DNA of 64,000 nt from Paucimonas lemoignei (lineage in GTDB: Bacteria; Pseudomonadota; Gammaproteobacteria; Burkholderiales; Burkholderiaceae_D). The notes beneath the pieces are model-generated. The model searched no databases and was not told the origin of the DNA. It saw nothing but the letters and a program-made list of their open reading frames with translations. Location of the stretch: positions 124,001 to 188,000 of the forward strand of contig NZ_SLZQ01000002.1 in the NCBI RefSeq assembly GCF_004342585.1, in the 5' to 3' direction. The position numbers were made by a program, and so were the translations under genes. Positions 44,850 through 56,927 of the stretch are shown here, in pieces (position 1 is the stretch's first letter; each line of letters opens with the position of its first letter).

Positions 44850-45008
44850 TTTTGTTGCTAGATTACTAGTATTTTTACGTGGGCAAGATGAAAAAGAAAC
44901 ATCATTTGGTCGGTGTCTGCCGGAATTTCAATATGTCCGGCTGCAGCATCCTTGTCCTGCCGTGGTATCCTGCACACCTCTGAAATATTGATGGATTTCT
45001 TGATAAGT

Positions 45009-45443
45009 ATGGATAAGCCCGCGCCCAGTCATTTTCAAGTCGCCCGTGCGCTGCTGAAGGAATTGCAGGAGAAGTACCCTGTCTTGCGCGATGCGCAGCC
45101 GCTGGCCATCGGCATCGACAAACAGCTAATTGCGCTGCAACCGGAAATCAACCGCAAGGCGCTGCGGATTGCGCTCGGCATCCATACCAATTCGCTGCGC
45201 TATTTGAAGGCGATGAAAAAGGCGGAGAACCGGTTCGACCTGGAAGGCAATCCTGCCGGCGAGATCACCGACGAACAGCGCGCGCATGCCGCCACGGTGC
45301 TGGAAGAGCGCTTGAAGAAGGATGCGGAATTGCGCAAGGCGCAACGCCAGGCCGAGTTGGAAAAGAAAAAGGCGGAAGAAGCCGAGCAGCGCCGCACCGA
45401 GAAACTCAATCAGCTCGCCGCGAAATTCTCCCGCACGCGATAA
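45009..45443 (+). CDS. proQ: ProQ/FinO family RNA-binding protein
   Basis: 144 residues. The FinO domain (about 8-95) shows FQVARALLKELQEKYPVLRD, QPLAIGIDKQL and LRIALGIHTNSLRYLKAM. The C-terminal extension is a charged helix (LEERLKKDAELRKAQRQA and following Lys/Glu repeats), with no ProQ-type Tudor domain. Such short FinO proteins act as sRNA chaperones. I used ATG 45009 (MDKPAPSH); ATG 44991 is also in frame. A terminator follows. Confidence 0.88.
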   Translation: MDKPAPSHFQVARALLKELQEKYPVLRDAQPLAIGIDKQLIALQPEINRKALRIALGIHTNSLRYLKAMKKAENRFDLEGNPAGEITDEQRAHAATVLEERLKKDAELRKAQRQAELEKKKAEEAEQRRTEKLNQLAAKFSRTR

Positions 45444-45456
45444 CACCTTGTCGAAA

Positions 45457-45482
45457 GCGGGCCATCGGCCCGCAGCATTTTC
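45457..45482 (+). terminator. terminator of proQ
   Basis: 7-bp stem GCGGGCC / GGCCCGC with a 3-nt loop, followed by AGCATTTTCTTT. Confidence 0.75.
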
Positions 45483-45501
45483 TTTCCCGTTTTCACCAGA
45501 A

Positions 45502-45537
45502 GCGACTCGCTTCAGGCTAGTGCCTAACGCGAGTCGC
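45502..45537 (-). terminator. hairpin downstream of Bcr/CflA gene
   Basis: Perfect 9-bp arms GCGACTCGC / GCGAGTCGC with an inner AGGC/GCCT pairing, directly after the minus-strand stop at 45546. It has no T-run, so it may protect the mRNA end and not end transcription. Confidence 0.5.
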
Positions 45538-45545
45538 AGTCATGT

Positions 45546-46790
45546 CTATTTCAAGGCAATCTGCGCGCGGCGATGAAACGGTCCTACTGCCAGCCACATC
45601 ACCAAGGCCAGGGATGCGAATGCCAGTTGGCCGAGCGCCAGGCTCAAGACCGAACCCCACAACATCGGCGCGATCACGCCGGCAACTAGCGCACCGATAA
45701 TGGTTTGCACAAACGATTGGCAGGAAGCGACCGTGCCGCGAATTTCGGGGAACAGGTCCAGCACCAGGAAGGTGACGCCGGGCGCCACCACCGACATGCC
45801 GAACGTGTAGAAAAACAGCGGCAATACCGACCATGGCACGGCTGGCGGAAAGAATGCGTGGTACAGCACATTCATCAGTCCCGCGCCGATCAGGAAGCAA
45901 AAGCCGATAATGACTTGCTTGGGCACCGGCATCTTGCCGGCGAGCCGGTTCGCGGTCAGCGCGCCGAGGAAAATGCCGCCCACCGCCGGGACGAATTGCC
46001 AGCCGAATTGATCCGGCCCCAGCTTCAGATGGCGCGTGATGAAGACCGGCGCAGCGGCGACGTACAGGAACAGTCCGGCAAAGTTGAGCGCCACCGTGCC
46101 AGCCTTTAAATGGAATAGCGGTGAACTTAGCACCCGCTTGTAGCTTTGCGCCAGGAAGGTCGGGTTGAACGGCTGGCGCTCTTCCGGAGGCAGCGTTTCC
46201 GGCAAGCGCTTGTAGCACAGCCACATCAGCAAAACCGTATACGTAAACAGGAACAGGAAGATCGAGCGCCAATCGAGCAGCTTGACGATCCAGCCGCCAA
46301 GGATGGGCGCAATTGCCGGCGCGATGGAAAAAATCATGGTCACCAGCGACAGCAGGCGCGTGGCGCGCGCATCGGTATACATGTCGCGGATGACGGCGCG
46401 GCCGATCACGACGCCGGCGCCGGCCGAGACGCCTTGCAGCATGCGGAAAGCCCAGAGGTATTCAATGCTGTGCGCAGCGGCGCATCCCAGCGAGGCGACC
46501 GCAAATACAGCCAGTGCGCCGAGAATGATGATGCGCCGGCCAAAGGCATCCGACAGCGCGCCATGCCAGAGGATCATCAAGGCAAATGACAGCATGTATG
46601 CCGTCAGGGTTTGCTGTACCTGGATGGCATTGGCATGCAGCGTGGCTTCGATATTCGGGAAAGCAGGCAGGTACGTATCGATGGAAAACGGACCGAGCAT
46701 GGACAGGCCTGCCAGCATCACGGCCAGCAAGGCCGCTGGTGGCGGGCGGATGCGCGTTTGCGCCGGCGGCTGGGCAGAGGGCATATCCAT
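45546..46790 (-). CDS. Bcr/CflA family multidrug efflux MFS transporter
   Basis: 414 residues, twelve predicted membrane helices. The N-terminal FSIDTYLPAFPNIEATL is the Bcr/CflA motif D-type signature, ILWHGALSDAFGRRIIIL the loop 2-3 motif, and RMLQGVSAGAGVVIGRAVIRDMY the helix 4-5 motif. Known members expel bicyclomycin, chloramphenicol or sulfonamides by proton antiport. It starts 5 nt after the LLM oxidoreductase stop, so the two are co-transcribed. Confidence 0.9.
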   Translation of the reverse strand: MDMPSAQPPAQTRIRPPPAALLAVMLAGLSMLGPFSIDTYLPAFPNIEATLHANAIQVQQTLTAYMLSFALMILWHGALSDAFGRRIIILGALAVFAVASLGCAAAHSIEYLWAFRMLQGVSAGAGVVIGRAVIRDMYTDARATRLLSLVTMIFSIAPAIAPILGGWIVKLLDWRSIFLFLFTYTVLLMWLCYKRLPETLPPEERQPFNPTFLAQSYKRVLSSPLFHLKAGTVALNFAGLFLYVAAAPVFITRHLKLGPDQFGWQFVPAVGGIFLGALTANRLAGKMPVPKQVIIGFCFLIGAGLMNVLYHAFFPPAVPWSVLPLFFYTFGMSVVAPGVTFLVLDLFPEIRGTVASCQSFVQTIIGALVAGVIAPMLWGSVLSLALGQLAFASLALVMWLAVGPFHRRAQIALK

Positions 46791-46795
46791 GCGCG

Positions 46796-47806
46796 TTATG
46801 CCTTTTGGCCTTGCATGTCGACGGCTGCCGCAAGCAATTCATAGGAATGCAATCGCGCGGCGTGGCTATGAATTTGCGACGTCACCATCAATTCATCGGC
46901 GCCGGTGCGTTCGACAAAGCTGGCGATTTCGCGCTGCACCGTCTCGGGACTGCCGATGGCGCTGCATGACAGCGTATGTTCGAGAATCGCCAGATGATGC
47001 GGCAACAGACTGTCGGTGTAATTGGGTACCGGCGGCGGCAATGGCGTCGGCCGGCCGCTGCGCAGGTTGACGAAGGCTTGCTGCATCGAGCTGGCAAGCA
47101 GCTGCGCTTCTTCATCGGTGTCGGCGGCAAAGACGTTATAGCCCAGCATCACGTAAGGCTTTTGCAAGTGACGCGAAGGCTTGAAGCGCGCGCGGTATAT
47201 CGCAATCGCATCCATCATTTGCGCCGGCGCGAAATGCGACGCAAAGGCATAGGGCAACCCGAATTCCGCCGCGAGCTGCGCGCCGAACAGGCTGGAGCCG
47301 AGAATCCAGATCGGCACGTTCAATCCTTCACCGGGAATGGCGCGCACGCTCTGGCCCGGTCGCGCAGGCTCGAAATAATGCATCAGTTCCAGCACGTCTT
47401 GCGGAAACTGGTCCGGATCGGAATCAAGATTGCGGCGCAAGGCGCGCGCCGTGGCCTGGTCCGAGCCGGGCGCGCGGCCGAGGCCGAGATCTATGCGACC
47501 GGGAAAGAGTGATTCCAGCGTGCCGAATTGTTCGGCAATCACCAGCGGCGCATGATTGGGCAGCATGATGCCGCCGGCGCCGACACGGATCGTCGAGGTG
47601 CCGGCGGCGACATGGCCGATCACGACGGCGGTGGCGGCGCTGGCGATGCCGGGCATGCTGTGGTGCTCGGCCAGCCAGTAGCGCTGAAAGCCCAGCCGCT
47701 CGCAATGGCGGGCCAGGTCCAGCGTATTGCGCAAGGATTGGGCGGCATTGCTGCCTTCAGGAATCGGGGAAAGATCAAGTACGGAAAGTGGTGGAATTTG
47801 AGACAT
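46796..47806 (-). CDS. LLM class flavin-dependent oxidoreductase (luciferase-like)
   Basis: 336 residues in the MsnO8/YhbW subgroup: [19 protein letters not shown] at the N-terminus, [21 protein letters not shown] (the family AEHH signature), [23 protein letters not shown] and [13 protein letters not shown]. Enzymes of this type use reduced FMN supplied by a separate reductase and oxidise or cleave small substrates, unknown here. It is upstream of and probably co-transcribed with the Bcr/CflA exporter. Confidence 0.88.
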   Translation of the reverse strand: MSQIPPLSVLDLSPIPEGSNAAQSLRNTLDLARHCERLGFQRYWLAEHHSMPGIASAATAVVIGHVAAGTSTIRVGAGGIMLPNHAPLVIAEQFGTLESLFPGRIDLGLGRAPGSDQATARALRRNLDSDPDQFPQDVLELMHYFEPARPGQSVRAIPGEGLNVPIWILGSSLFGAQLAAEFGLPYAFASHFAPAQMMDAIAIYRARFKPSRHLQKPYVMLGYNVFAADTDEEAQLLASSMQQAFVNLRSGRPTPLPPPVPNYTDSLLPHHLAILEHTLSCSAIGSPETVQREIASFVERTGADELMVTSQIHSHAARLHSYELLAAAVDMQGQKA

Positions 47807-48027
47807 GGCGGACAGGCATGCGACGATGCGCTATCGAGTAAAGAGGAGCTATTGATTGTAACCAGATCGCCAGGACTTCGCTGGCGCGCACTCGAAACTG
47901 CAAATCATGCGCTGCGCATCCTGCGAGGAATCAATACATCGAAACGCCCGCCTGCGATAAATAAAGATTCGCGTTCAGCCTTAACACAGGCATAACAGCA
48001 TGAGATACCGCAAGCAGGGTGACATAG

Positions 48028-48534
48028 ATGAGTGAGTGGTGGAGGGAAGCCTGGATTGTCGTTCAGCATGAGTTTTCCGATCTGCCCGCCGTGGGCGACT
48101 TTACGCGCGTATGCGTGCGCCTGCTCATGGCGACCGTATTGGGCGGCATCATCGGTTATGAGCGCGAGTCGTCCGGTTCAGCGGCAGGCTTTCGTACGCA
48201 TATGCTGGTCGCCCTGGGGGCCGCATTGTTCGTGCTCGTGCCCTTGCAGGCGGGGATGGAAAGCGACGATATCAGCCGTGTCGTGCAGGGCGTGGTATCT
48301 GGCATCGGCTTTCTTGGTGCCGGCGCCATCATCAAGCATGGTCAAGGATTGGAAGTGCATGGGCTGACCACTGCCGCTAGCGTCTGGCTGACCTGCGCGA
48401 TAGGCCTGGCGGCCGGCATGGGGCACGAGGCGACGGCGATCGTCAGTACCTTTTTCGCTTTGTTGATTCTCCTGCTGGTTCGCGTTATCAAGACGCCCGA
48501 CCAGGGCCAGGCGGGGAAATTGCCCAAGACATGA
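48028..48534 (+). CDS. MgtC/SapB family protein
   Basis: 168 residues with four or five membrane helices. GGIIGYERESSGSAAGFRTHMLVALGAALFVLVPL is the diagnostic MgtC/SapB segment (conserved Glu-Arg and Gly-Arg-Thr-His), and GIGFLGAGAIIKHGQGLEVHGLTTAASVW is the second. MgtC in pathogens modulates the F1Fo ATP synthase and survival at low Mg2+; this short form lacks the soluble C-terminal domain. No Mg2+ transporter gene is adjacent. Confidence 0.9.
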   Translation: MSEWWREAWIVVQHEFSDLPAVGDFTRVCVRLLMATVLGGIIGYERESSGSAAGFRTHMLVALGAALFVLVPLQAGMESDDISRVVQGVVSGIGFLGAGAIIKHGQGLEVHGLTTAASVWLTCAIGLAAGMGHEATAIVSTFFALLILLLVRVIKTPDQGQAGKLPKT

Positions 48535-48626
48535 CAAGAAATTAGGGCCATTTTCTGCATCAATACATTTCTGCACGCAAATCTTTTGGAGCGTATTGTT
48601 TTATTGGCGTAACGGATGTGTGAACG

Positions 48627-48675
48627 ATTGTTAATTGGAACCAAGTTAACAAGTTAACTGACTGCAATTAACAAT
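48627..48675. repeat. nested inverted repeat with four GTTAAC-like boxes
   Basis: Perfect 11-bp arms ATTGTTAATTG (48627-48637) and CAATTAACAAT (48665-48675) flank a 27-nt centre that contains a tandem AAGTTAAC-AAGTTAAC (48643-48658). The boxes are symmetric around about 48651. It lies in the space upstream of the 62-residue gene and is probably an operator. Confidence 0.65.
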
Positions 48676-48828
48676 TTTGCGGCGTATGCTTTCCATATGC
48701 CTTGCGCTAGCTTGCTCTTATCACTCCCGGCAAGCTCAAAACATGTGGCCAACCTTATCTCTCGGCCCGTGACAACATCAGCATGGCATCGCTTTCCCTT
48801 TATTTGCTTGCTCACGGAAGGATAGAAA

Positions 48829-49017
48829 ATGGATGCCTTGGCTACTTTGTTTCCCAATATCGGTTCGGCTGAACTCTGGCAAACCCTGACTTCGATTGTC
48901 GTTGCCGCGGCTGTGTTTTTTGTCTCGGTCTATTTGCTGCGGAAAGAGGAAATGGCAGAACAGGCTGAGGCGGAAAATATCGGTGCCGATATCGGCGAAG
49001 TGCAGCGCCCTGCCTGA
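48829..49017 (+). CDS. 62-residue membrane protein, hypothetical
   Basis: The product has an N-terminal amphipathic segment (MDALATLFPNIGSAELWQ), one membrane helix (TSIVVAAAVFFVSVYLL) and an acidic tail (KEEMAEQAEAENIGADIGEV). GGAAGG 8 nt upstream supports the ATG. Resemblance to CcoQ-like or MscS-associated small proteins is not enough for a name. The 294 nt upstream contain the GTTAAC repeat. Confidence 0.55.
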   Translation: MDALATLFPNIGSAELWQTLTSIVVAAAVFFVSVYLLRKEEMAEQAEAENIGADIGEVQRPA

Positions 49018-49029
49018 TGCATGGGTAGA

Positions 49030-49052
49030 AGCCTGTTAATCGCTAACAGGCT
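49030..49052. terminator. hairpin between the small gene and ureG
   Basis: Perfect 9-bp arms AGCCTGTTA / TAACAGGCT with a 5-nt loop, placed between convergent stops. The T-tracts on both sides are weak. Confidence 0.5.
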
Positions 49053-49069
49053 ATTCAGCAGCAAACACA

Positions 49070-49687
49070 TCAGTTATCGAGCAAGCCTTCGCGCTGGATA
49101 AACGCAATCACTTCAGCCACGCCTTCACCGCTGCGCAGATTGGTGAAGACAAACGGACGATCGCCGCGCATCCTTTTGGCATCCTTGGCCATGACATCGA
49201 GATTGGCGCCGACATGCGGCGCCAGATCCGTCTTATTGATGATTAATAGGTCCGAGCGCGTAATGCCGGGGCCGCCCTTGCGCGGGATTTTTTCGCCGCC
49301 GGCGACATCGATCACATAAAGCGTGAGGTCGGACAGTTCGGGACTGAAGGTGGCCGCCAGATTGTCGCCGCCGGATTCGACCAGGATCAGGTCGAGATTG
49401 GGGAATTCAGCGCTCATGCGCGCGATTGCTTCCAGATTGATCGAAGCATCTTCGCGGATCGCGGTATGCGGGCAGCCACCGGTTTCCACACCCATCAGCC
49501 GCTCGGCCGGCAAGGCGTCGGCACGCAGCAGGATTTCCATGTCTTCCTTGGTATAGATATCGTTCGTGATGACCGCCATGTCGTAATGGTCGCGCATGGA
49601 TTTGCACAGCATTTCGCATAGCGCAGTCTTGCCGGAGCCGACCGGACCGCCGATGCCGACGCGCAGGGGATTGGTAGCTTGGGTCAT
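49070..49687 (-). CDS. ureG: urease accessory GTPase UreG
   Basis: UreG uses GTP hydrolysis to deliver nickel to apo-urease within the UreDFG complex. The 205 residues have the P-loop [11 protein letters not shown], the [13 protein letters not shown] segment, the metal-binding [15 protein letters not shown] (Cys-Pro-His) and the [11 protein letters not shown] guanine motif. It is the last gene of the urt-ure operon, 52 nt after ureF. Confidence 0.97.
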   Translation of the reverse strand: MTQATNPLRVGIGGPVGSGKTALCEMLCKSMRDHYDMAVITNDIYTKEDMEILLRADALPAERLMGVETGGCPHTAIREDASINLEAIARMSAEFPNLDLILVESGGDNLAATFSPELSDLTLYVIDVAGGEKIPRKGGPGITRSDLLIINKTDLAPHVGANLDVMAKDAKRMRGDRPFVFTNLRSGEGVAEVIAFIQREGLLDN

Positions 49688-49739
49688 GTTTTCCTCGTAT
49701 GTCCGTTCAAATAGTAGTGTTCTTTAATTCACGTAAAAA

Positions 49740-50420
49740 TCAACTGCGATACAGCCGGCTGTATTGCACTTCATGCTGCATCGATAGCAGCGACAGTCCC
49801 GGCGCCCAGTTGCACAGCTCATCGTCACTCAGCTGTTGTGCGATCTCGGCGGCCTGTTCAAGCTCGGGGCGTAGTGATAGCAGCAGGCGCTGTCCGGAAA
49901 CCTGACCGAGCGGAACCGATTTCACGCAGGCGAGCACCTGGTTTTCCGCCCAGGAGAACAGCATGCCGAGTAGCGCTTCAGTCATGGGCACATCCAGCGC
50001 AACGGCGGCGTAGGCCAGCGACGTGGGGAAGGGAACGTCTTCGAGCGCAGCCAGCATGGTGCGGGCAGCGTCGTCGCCGAGTCGCAGATCTGCTGCCAGC
50101 TTTGCCAGCGAATAACCCATCTGGATGGTTTCGGCGCGAAATTCTGCCGTGTCGCGCGCAGCCAGAAAGCGCTCGCTCCACGCTGCAACTTCACTGGCGT
50201 CGCATGCCGACCAGGCCTGCAGCAGCCGCCACAGTACCGGGGCCTCGAAGCGCGCCACGACCTCTAGCAGGGTGGCGGCAATCCACGCACGGGCGCTGGC
50301 TTCATTGTGCACCATGCCGCGTTCGATCGCCGCTTCCAGCCCTTGCGAATAGCTGTAGGCACCGACCGGCAGCGATGGGCTGGAGAGCTGCAGCAGATGC
50401 AGGAGCGATGCTGCCTGCAT
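49740..50420 (-). CDS. ureF: urease accessory protein UreF
   Basis: All-helical scaffold and GTPase-activity gate of UreG during nickel insertion. The 226 residues contain LLQLSSPSLPVGAYSYSQGLEAAIERG, the family signature, and a C-terminal ELCNWAPGLSLLSMQHEVQYSRLYRS. It starts 2 nt after the ureE stop region, so translation is closely coupled. Confidence 0.96.
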   Translation of the reverse strand: MQAASLLHLLQLSSPSLPVGAYSYSQGLEAAIERGMVHNEASARAWIAATLLEVVARFEAPVLWRLLQAWSACDASEVAAWSERFLAARDTAEFRAETIQMGYSLAKLAADLRLGDDAARTMLAALEDVPFPTSLAYAAVALDVPMTEALLGMLFSWAENQVLACVKSVPLGQVSGQRLLLSLRPELEQAAEIAQQLSDDELCNWAPGLSLLSMQHEVQYSRLYRS

Positions 50421-50422
50421 GA

Positions 50423-50947
50423 TCAGTCACGCGGCTCGGACAATACCTGCGCCGGGCGATGAATTTTCTGGCGCAGGGGAATCGGCGCCAGCAGATTCGG
50501 ATGCTCGTCGCCATGATGGTGATGACCGCCGCCATAGGCGCCCGATTCCGGCTCGAACGGCGCGTCTTCTTCGGTCACGGTGGCGCCGAGGCCTTGCAGC
50601 ATGTCTTTCAGCACGGCGTCGCGGCGGATACGCAAAAAGCCATCGCCGATCTCGGCCTGGGCGTGGCGATTACCAAGATGGAATGCGCAGCGCAGCAAGT
50701 CACGCGCAGTGGCGCATTCGACGCGGTAGGTCGCTTCCGCTGCTGCCGTTACCTTCACCACGCGGCCATCGTCGCTGCGCAGCAGATCGCCATGGCGCAG
50801 CACCGTGCCGCGCACGGTAAACAAGGCGACTTCCTCGCCGGAAGTCAGCTTGGCGCGCAGGCGGCTTTTTTCGCGCAATTCGAAAGGCAGAACCAGTTCG
50901 CCGTCGATTTTCTCGGCGCTGTCGATTTTGGTGTTCAGGGTCAGCAT
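50423..50947 (-). CDS. ureE: urease nickel metallochaperone UreE
   Basis: 174 residues: an N-terminal peptide-binding domain (SAEKIDGELVLPFELREKSRLRA) and a C-terminal metal-binding domain with FHLGNRHAQAEIG and LQGLGATVTEEDAPFEPE. The tail GGGHHHHGDEH is the Ni2+-binding His cluster, shorter than in Klebsiella. I started it at MLTLNTK (50947); the frame is open further upstream through ureC. Confidence 0.95.
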   Translation of the reverse strand: MLTLNTKIDSAEKIDGELVLPFELREKSRLRAKLTSGEEVALFTVRGTVLRHGDLLRSDDGRVVKVTAAAEATYRVECATARDLLRCAFHLGNRHAQAEIGDGFLRIRRDAVLKDMLQGLGATVTEEDAPFEPESGAYGGGHHHHGDEHPNLLAPIPLRQKIHRPAQVLSEPRD

Positions 50948-50954
50948 GGTTTTC

Positions 50955-52651
<1,697 letters not shown>

Positions 52652-52655
<4 letters not shown>

Positions 52656-52972
52656 TCGATTTCCTTCTTCAAGTCGCCCATTACCTTGGCATTGAATCCA
52701 TAGACTCTGCGATCTCCCGCCAGCGCCACCACTTCGACCGTGCGCTCCTGGCCTGGCTCGAAACGCACCGCGGTGCCGGCTGCGATATTGAGGCGCATGC
52801 CATAGGCTGTCGCGCGCTCGAACTGCAGCGCCGGATTGGTTTCGTAAAAATGGAAGTGCGAGCCGACCTGGATCGGCCGGTCACCGCTGTTGGCGACCTT
52901 GACGGTGGCGGTCCGGCGGCCGACGTTCAGTTCGATGTCACCGGCCTCGATCAGCATTTCTCCTGGAATCAT
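52652..52972 (-). CDS. ureB: urease beta subunit
   Basis: Structural subunit of 106 residues, starting [16 protein letters not shown], with [21 protein letters not shown] and [18 protein letters not shown]. Separate UreA and UreB are the usual bacterial arrangement. I chose ATG 52972; the frame is open further upstream through ureA. It is 8 nt after the ureA stop. Confidence 0.97.
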
Positions 52973-52980
52973 GGCTTCTC

Positions 52981-53283
52981 CTAGGGGATCGGGTGATGGA
53001 CGGTGACGAGCTTGGTGCCGTCCGGGAAAGTGGCTTCTGCCTGGATTTCCGGGATCATCTCCGGCACGCCTTCCATGACATCGTCGCGCGTGAGAATCTT
53101 CGCGCCTTCCGACATGAGTTCGGCGACAGATTTGCCATCGCGTGCGCCTTCCATGATGGCTGCCGTGATCAACGCGACCGCTTCCGGATAATTGAGCTTC
53201 AGGCCGCGTGCGCGGCGCCGCTCTGCCAGCAAGGCGGCGGTAAAGATCAGGAGCTTGTCCTTTTCCCGTGGGGTCAGTTCCAT
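52981..53283 (-). CDS. ureA: urease gamma subunit
   Basis: The 100-residue structural subunit: [41 protein letters not shown] and [15 protein letters not shown] are invariant features. The gap to ureD is 92 nt. Confidence 0.98.
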   Translation of the reverse strand: MELTPREKDKLLIFTAALLAERRRARGLKLNYPEAVALITAAIMEGARDGKSVAELMSEGAKILTRDDVMEGVPEMIPEIQAEATFPDGTKLVTVHHPIP

Positions 53284-53375
53284 TGCTTATCCTTTTCAAT
53301 CTGTGTTACTTGCCCATGCCGGGCCTGCATTAATTCCGTATGTCGTTTGCCGCCATGGCGCGCCGCGGTTCCACT

Positions 53376-54260
53376 TCAGGTTTGCCAGATGCGCGGCACT
53401 ACCGCTTCCCTGCCCAGTAGCGCGGGGCGCAGCAAATGCCAGGCTGCGACCATGACTTGCCGCGCGACTTCGCTGGAGTCTCCCAGGTAGCGCAATACGC
53501 AAACCTGCTTCATTTGCGTGGCGCCGAGCATGCCGACGCCGCCGGTCAGCGAAGCCGCCTGTTCGCGCAAGTCTTGCAGCAGCGGCGCCGGCAAGCTTTT
53601 TCCCACCGCTAGCAGCGTGGCGCAAACGCTATGGCCAGCCAGCGCCAGCGGACTATGCATCGCCTGGCCTGCATGGATGGCGCCCTGCTCGAACCAGATC
53701 AGCTTGCCGCCGCGCCGGATGCTGGTGCGCTGGACAACCCTGCCGGCTTCGAAGGATTCGCCCGAGGCGGTGCGGCCGAAGCAGAGAATCTCGCAACCGA
53801 TATAGCTGGCATCGGCCGCCAGTTCGATTTCCTGATCAAGGCGCACATCGGCGTCGTTGAAGAAAATCGTTTCCTGCGGCAGCCACTCCATCGCCCCCCC
53901 GTCGCTAACTTCAAGCTTCACATGCTGTCCCGACACATGGCCATTGGCGCGATACCACTTCGCTGCGCCAGGCGTGCTCAGCAGGGCATGCGCGCGACTC
54001 TGCACGTGTGCCGTTATCGTCAGCCGGTCGCCGCCTACCACGCCGCCCGGCGGATGCACGACAATCGCATGGCACACCGCCGGGCCTTCCGGATACAGTG
54101 GCTTTTGCACCCGCAGCGGGCCGCTATGGCTGCGCTCGACCAGGCGGGTAGTGCCGCGGTCGTCGGCGAAGCCAAGCGTCAGGCTGGCCTGCCAATGCCT
54201 GTCGGTAGCTGCCAGATGCGGCGACGTGGCGCCGGCCAGCGCGGCGAATTCGCTTTTCAT
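53376..54260 (-). CDS. ureD: urease accessory protein UreD
   Basis: Scaffold protein that binds apo-urease and channels nickel from UreG. The 294 residues include ASLTLGFADDRGTTRLVERSHSGPLRVQKPLYPEGP, VVHPPGGVVGGDRL and TPGAAKWYRANG, all characteristic. It starts 6 nt after the urtE stop, linking transporter and urease genes in one transcript. Confidence 0.96.
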   Translation of the reverse strand: MKSEFAALAGATSPHLAATDRHWQASLTLGFADDRGTTRLVERSHSGPLRVQKPLYPEGPAVCHAIVVHPPGGVVGGDRLTITAHVQSRAHALLSTPGAAKWYRANGHVSGQHVKLEVSDGGAMEWLPQETIFFNDADVRLDQEIELAADASYIGCEILCFGRTASGESFEAGRVVQRTSIRRGGKLIWFEQGAIHAGQAMHSPLALAGHSVCATLLAVGKSLPAPLLQDLREQAASLTGGVGMLGATQMKQVCVLRYLGDSSEVARQVMVAAWHLLRPALLGREAVVPRIWQT

Positions 54261-54266
54261 CGTCGG

Positions 54267-54965
54267 CTACACCGCAAGATGCCGCTTCACGTCCTCGCCA
54301 TCCATCTGCGCATGGTCGCCGCAGGCAACCACTTCACCGCGCGAGAGCACCATGAACTTGTCGGCGAGTGCGTGGGCAAAATCAAAATACTGTTCGCATA
54401 ACAAGATGGCCATGTCGCCGCGCTGGCGCAGCAGGCGGATCACGCGCTCGATATCCTTGATGATCGAGGGCTGGATGCCTTCGGTCGGCTCGTCGAAGAT
54501 GATCAGCTTGGGGTCGGCCAGCAGGGCGCGCGCGATCGCCAGTTGCTGCTGCTGTCCGCCGGACAGATCGCCGCCGCGACGTTGCAGCATCTCCTTCAAT
54601 ACCGGGAACAACTCGAACACATCCTCGCGGATCGTGGCTGCCTGGCGGCCGGGCTTGATCGCCATGCCCATGCGAAGATTTTCCTCGACTGTCAGGCGGG
54701 CGAAGATTTCGCGACCCTGCGGCACATAGGCGATGCCGGCGCGCGCGCGCTCGTGCGGCTTCAGGCGCGTGATATTGGTACCGTCGAAACGGACTTCACC
54801 GCTGGCTACCGGCAGCACCCCCATCAGGCACTTCAACAGCGTGGTCTTGCCGACGCCGTTGCGGCCCAATAGCGCCAGGCACTGGCCTTTTTCCAGTGAC
54901 AGCGATACGCCGCGCAACGTGTGTGAAGAGCCGTAGTACTGATTGATTTGGTTGACGCTTAACAT
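54267..54965 (-). CDS. urtE: urea ABC transporter ATP-binding protein UrtE
   Basis: LivF-type ATPase of 232 residues. Walker A is GRNGVGKTTLLKCLMG, the signature LSGGQQQQLAIARAL and Walker B LIIFDEPTEGIQPSII; the phrase TEGIQPSII is characteristic of UrtE as against LivF. It is 1 nt from urtD. Confidence 0.95.
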   Translation of the reverse strand: MLSVNQINQYYGSSHTLRGVSLSLEKGQCLALLGRNGVGKTTLLKCLMGVLPVASGEVRFDGTNITRLKPHERARAGIAYVPQGREIFARLTVEENLRMGMAIKPGRQAATIREDVFELFPVLKEMLQRRGGDLSGGQQQQLAIARALLADPKLIIFDEPTEGIQPSIIKDIERVIRLLRQRGDMAILLCEQYFDFAHALADKFMVLSRGEVVACGDHAQMDGEDVKRHLAV

Positions 54966-54966
54966 G

Positions 54967-55841
<875 letters not shown>

Positions 55842-55845
<4 letters not shown>

Positions 55846-56927
55846 GCCGCCTCCTTCTCTTGTCTCAGTTTTTTCGCCAGTCCCAGCAAGCCTTGCGGCA
55901 TGAACAGGGTCACCAGGATGAACAGCAATCCCAGCGCAAACAGCCACAGGTCAGGGAAGGCGGCGGTAAACCAGCTCTTCAAGCCATTGACGGAGAACGC
56001 GCCAAGAATCGGCCCCAGGAGCGAACCGCGCCCGCCGACCGCGGCCCAGACCACCATCTCTATCGAATTGGCCGCCGACATTTCGGAGGGGTTGATGATG
56101 CCGACCTGCGGCACGTAGAGGGCGCCGGCAATCCCGCACAGCACCGCCGAAAGCGTCCAGACGAACAGCTTGAACCACAGCGGGTTGTAGCCGATGAACA
56201 TCAGGCGCGATTCCGAATCGCGCACCGCCTGCAGCACGCGGCCCAGCTTGGACTTGACGATCCAGCGGCACAGCAGCAGCGAGCCCAGCAGGAAAAACAG
56301 CGTGACCAGGTAAAGCGCCGCTTTGGTAGCGGGGGCGGTAATGGTGAAGCCGAGAATGCGCTTGAAATCGGTAAAGCCGTTGTTGCCGCCGAAGCCGGTG
56401 TTATTGCGGAAGAAAAGCAGCATGAAGGCGAAGGTCATCGCCTGCGTGATGATGGAGAAGTACACGCCCTTGATGCGCGAGCGGAAAGCGAAGAAGCCGA
56501 ACAGGAAAGCCAGCAAGCCCGGCACCAGCACCACCAGCACCATGCAATACCAGAAATTGTCGGTGAATGACCAATACCATGGGTAGTCCTTCCAGTCGAG
56601 GAAGACCATGAAATCCGGCAGGCTGCTCTGGTAGACGCCGTCGCGGCCGATGGCGCGCATCAGGTACATGCCGTGCGCATAGCCGCCCAGCGCGAAAAAC
56701 AGGCCGTGGCCCAGCGAAAGGATGCCGGTGTAGCCCCACACCAGGTCGAGTGCCAGCGCCGCCATGGCATAGCACATGAACTTGCCGATCAATGCCACCG
56801 TATAGCTGGAGACATGCAGGGCATGACCAGGCTCGAATGACAGGTTAAGAACGGGCAGCAGGGCCAGGATGGCGGCGCAGGTCACGATGCCGATCCATGC
56901 AGGACGGGAAAAAAGTGAGGTTGTCAT
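55842..56927 (-). CDS. urtC: urea ABC transporter permease UrtC
   Basis: LivM-type membrane subunit of 361 residues with eight to ten helices. It includes the EAA-like region VRDSESRLMFIGYNPLWFKLFVW and the UrtC-typical insert around YQSSLPDFMVFLDWKDYPWYW. The stop overlaps the urtD start, and the start overlaps the urtB stop. Confidence 0.95.
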
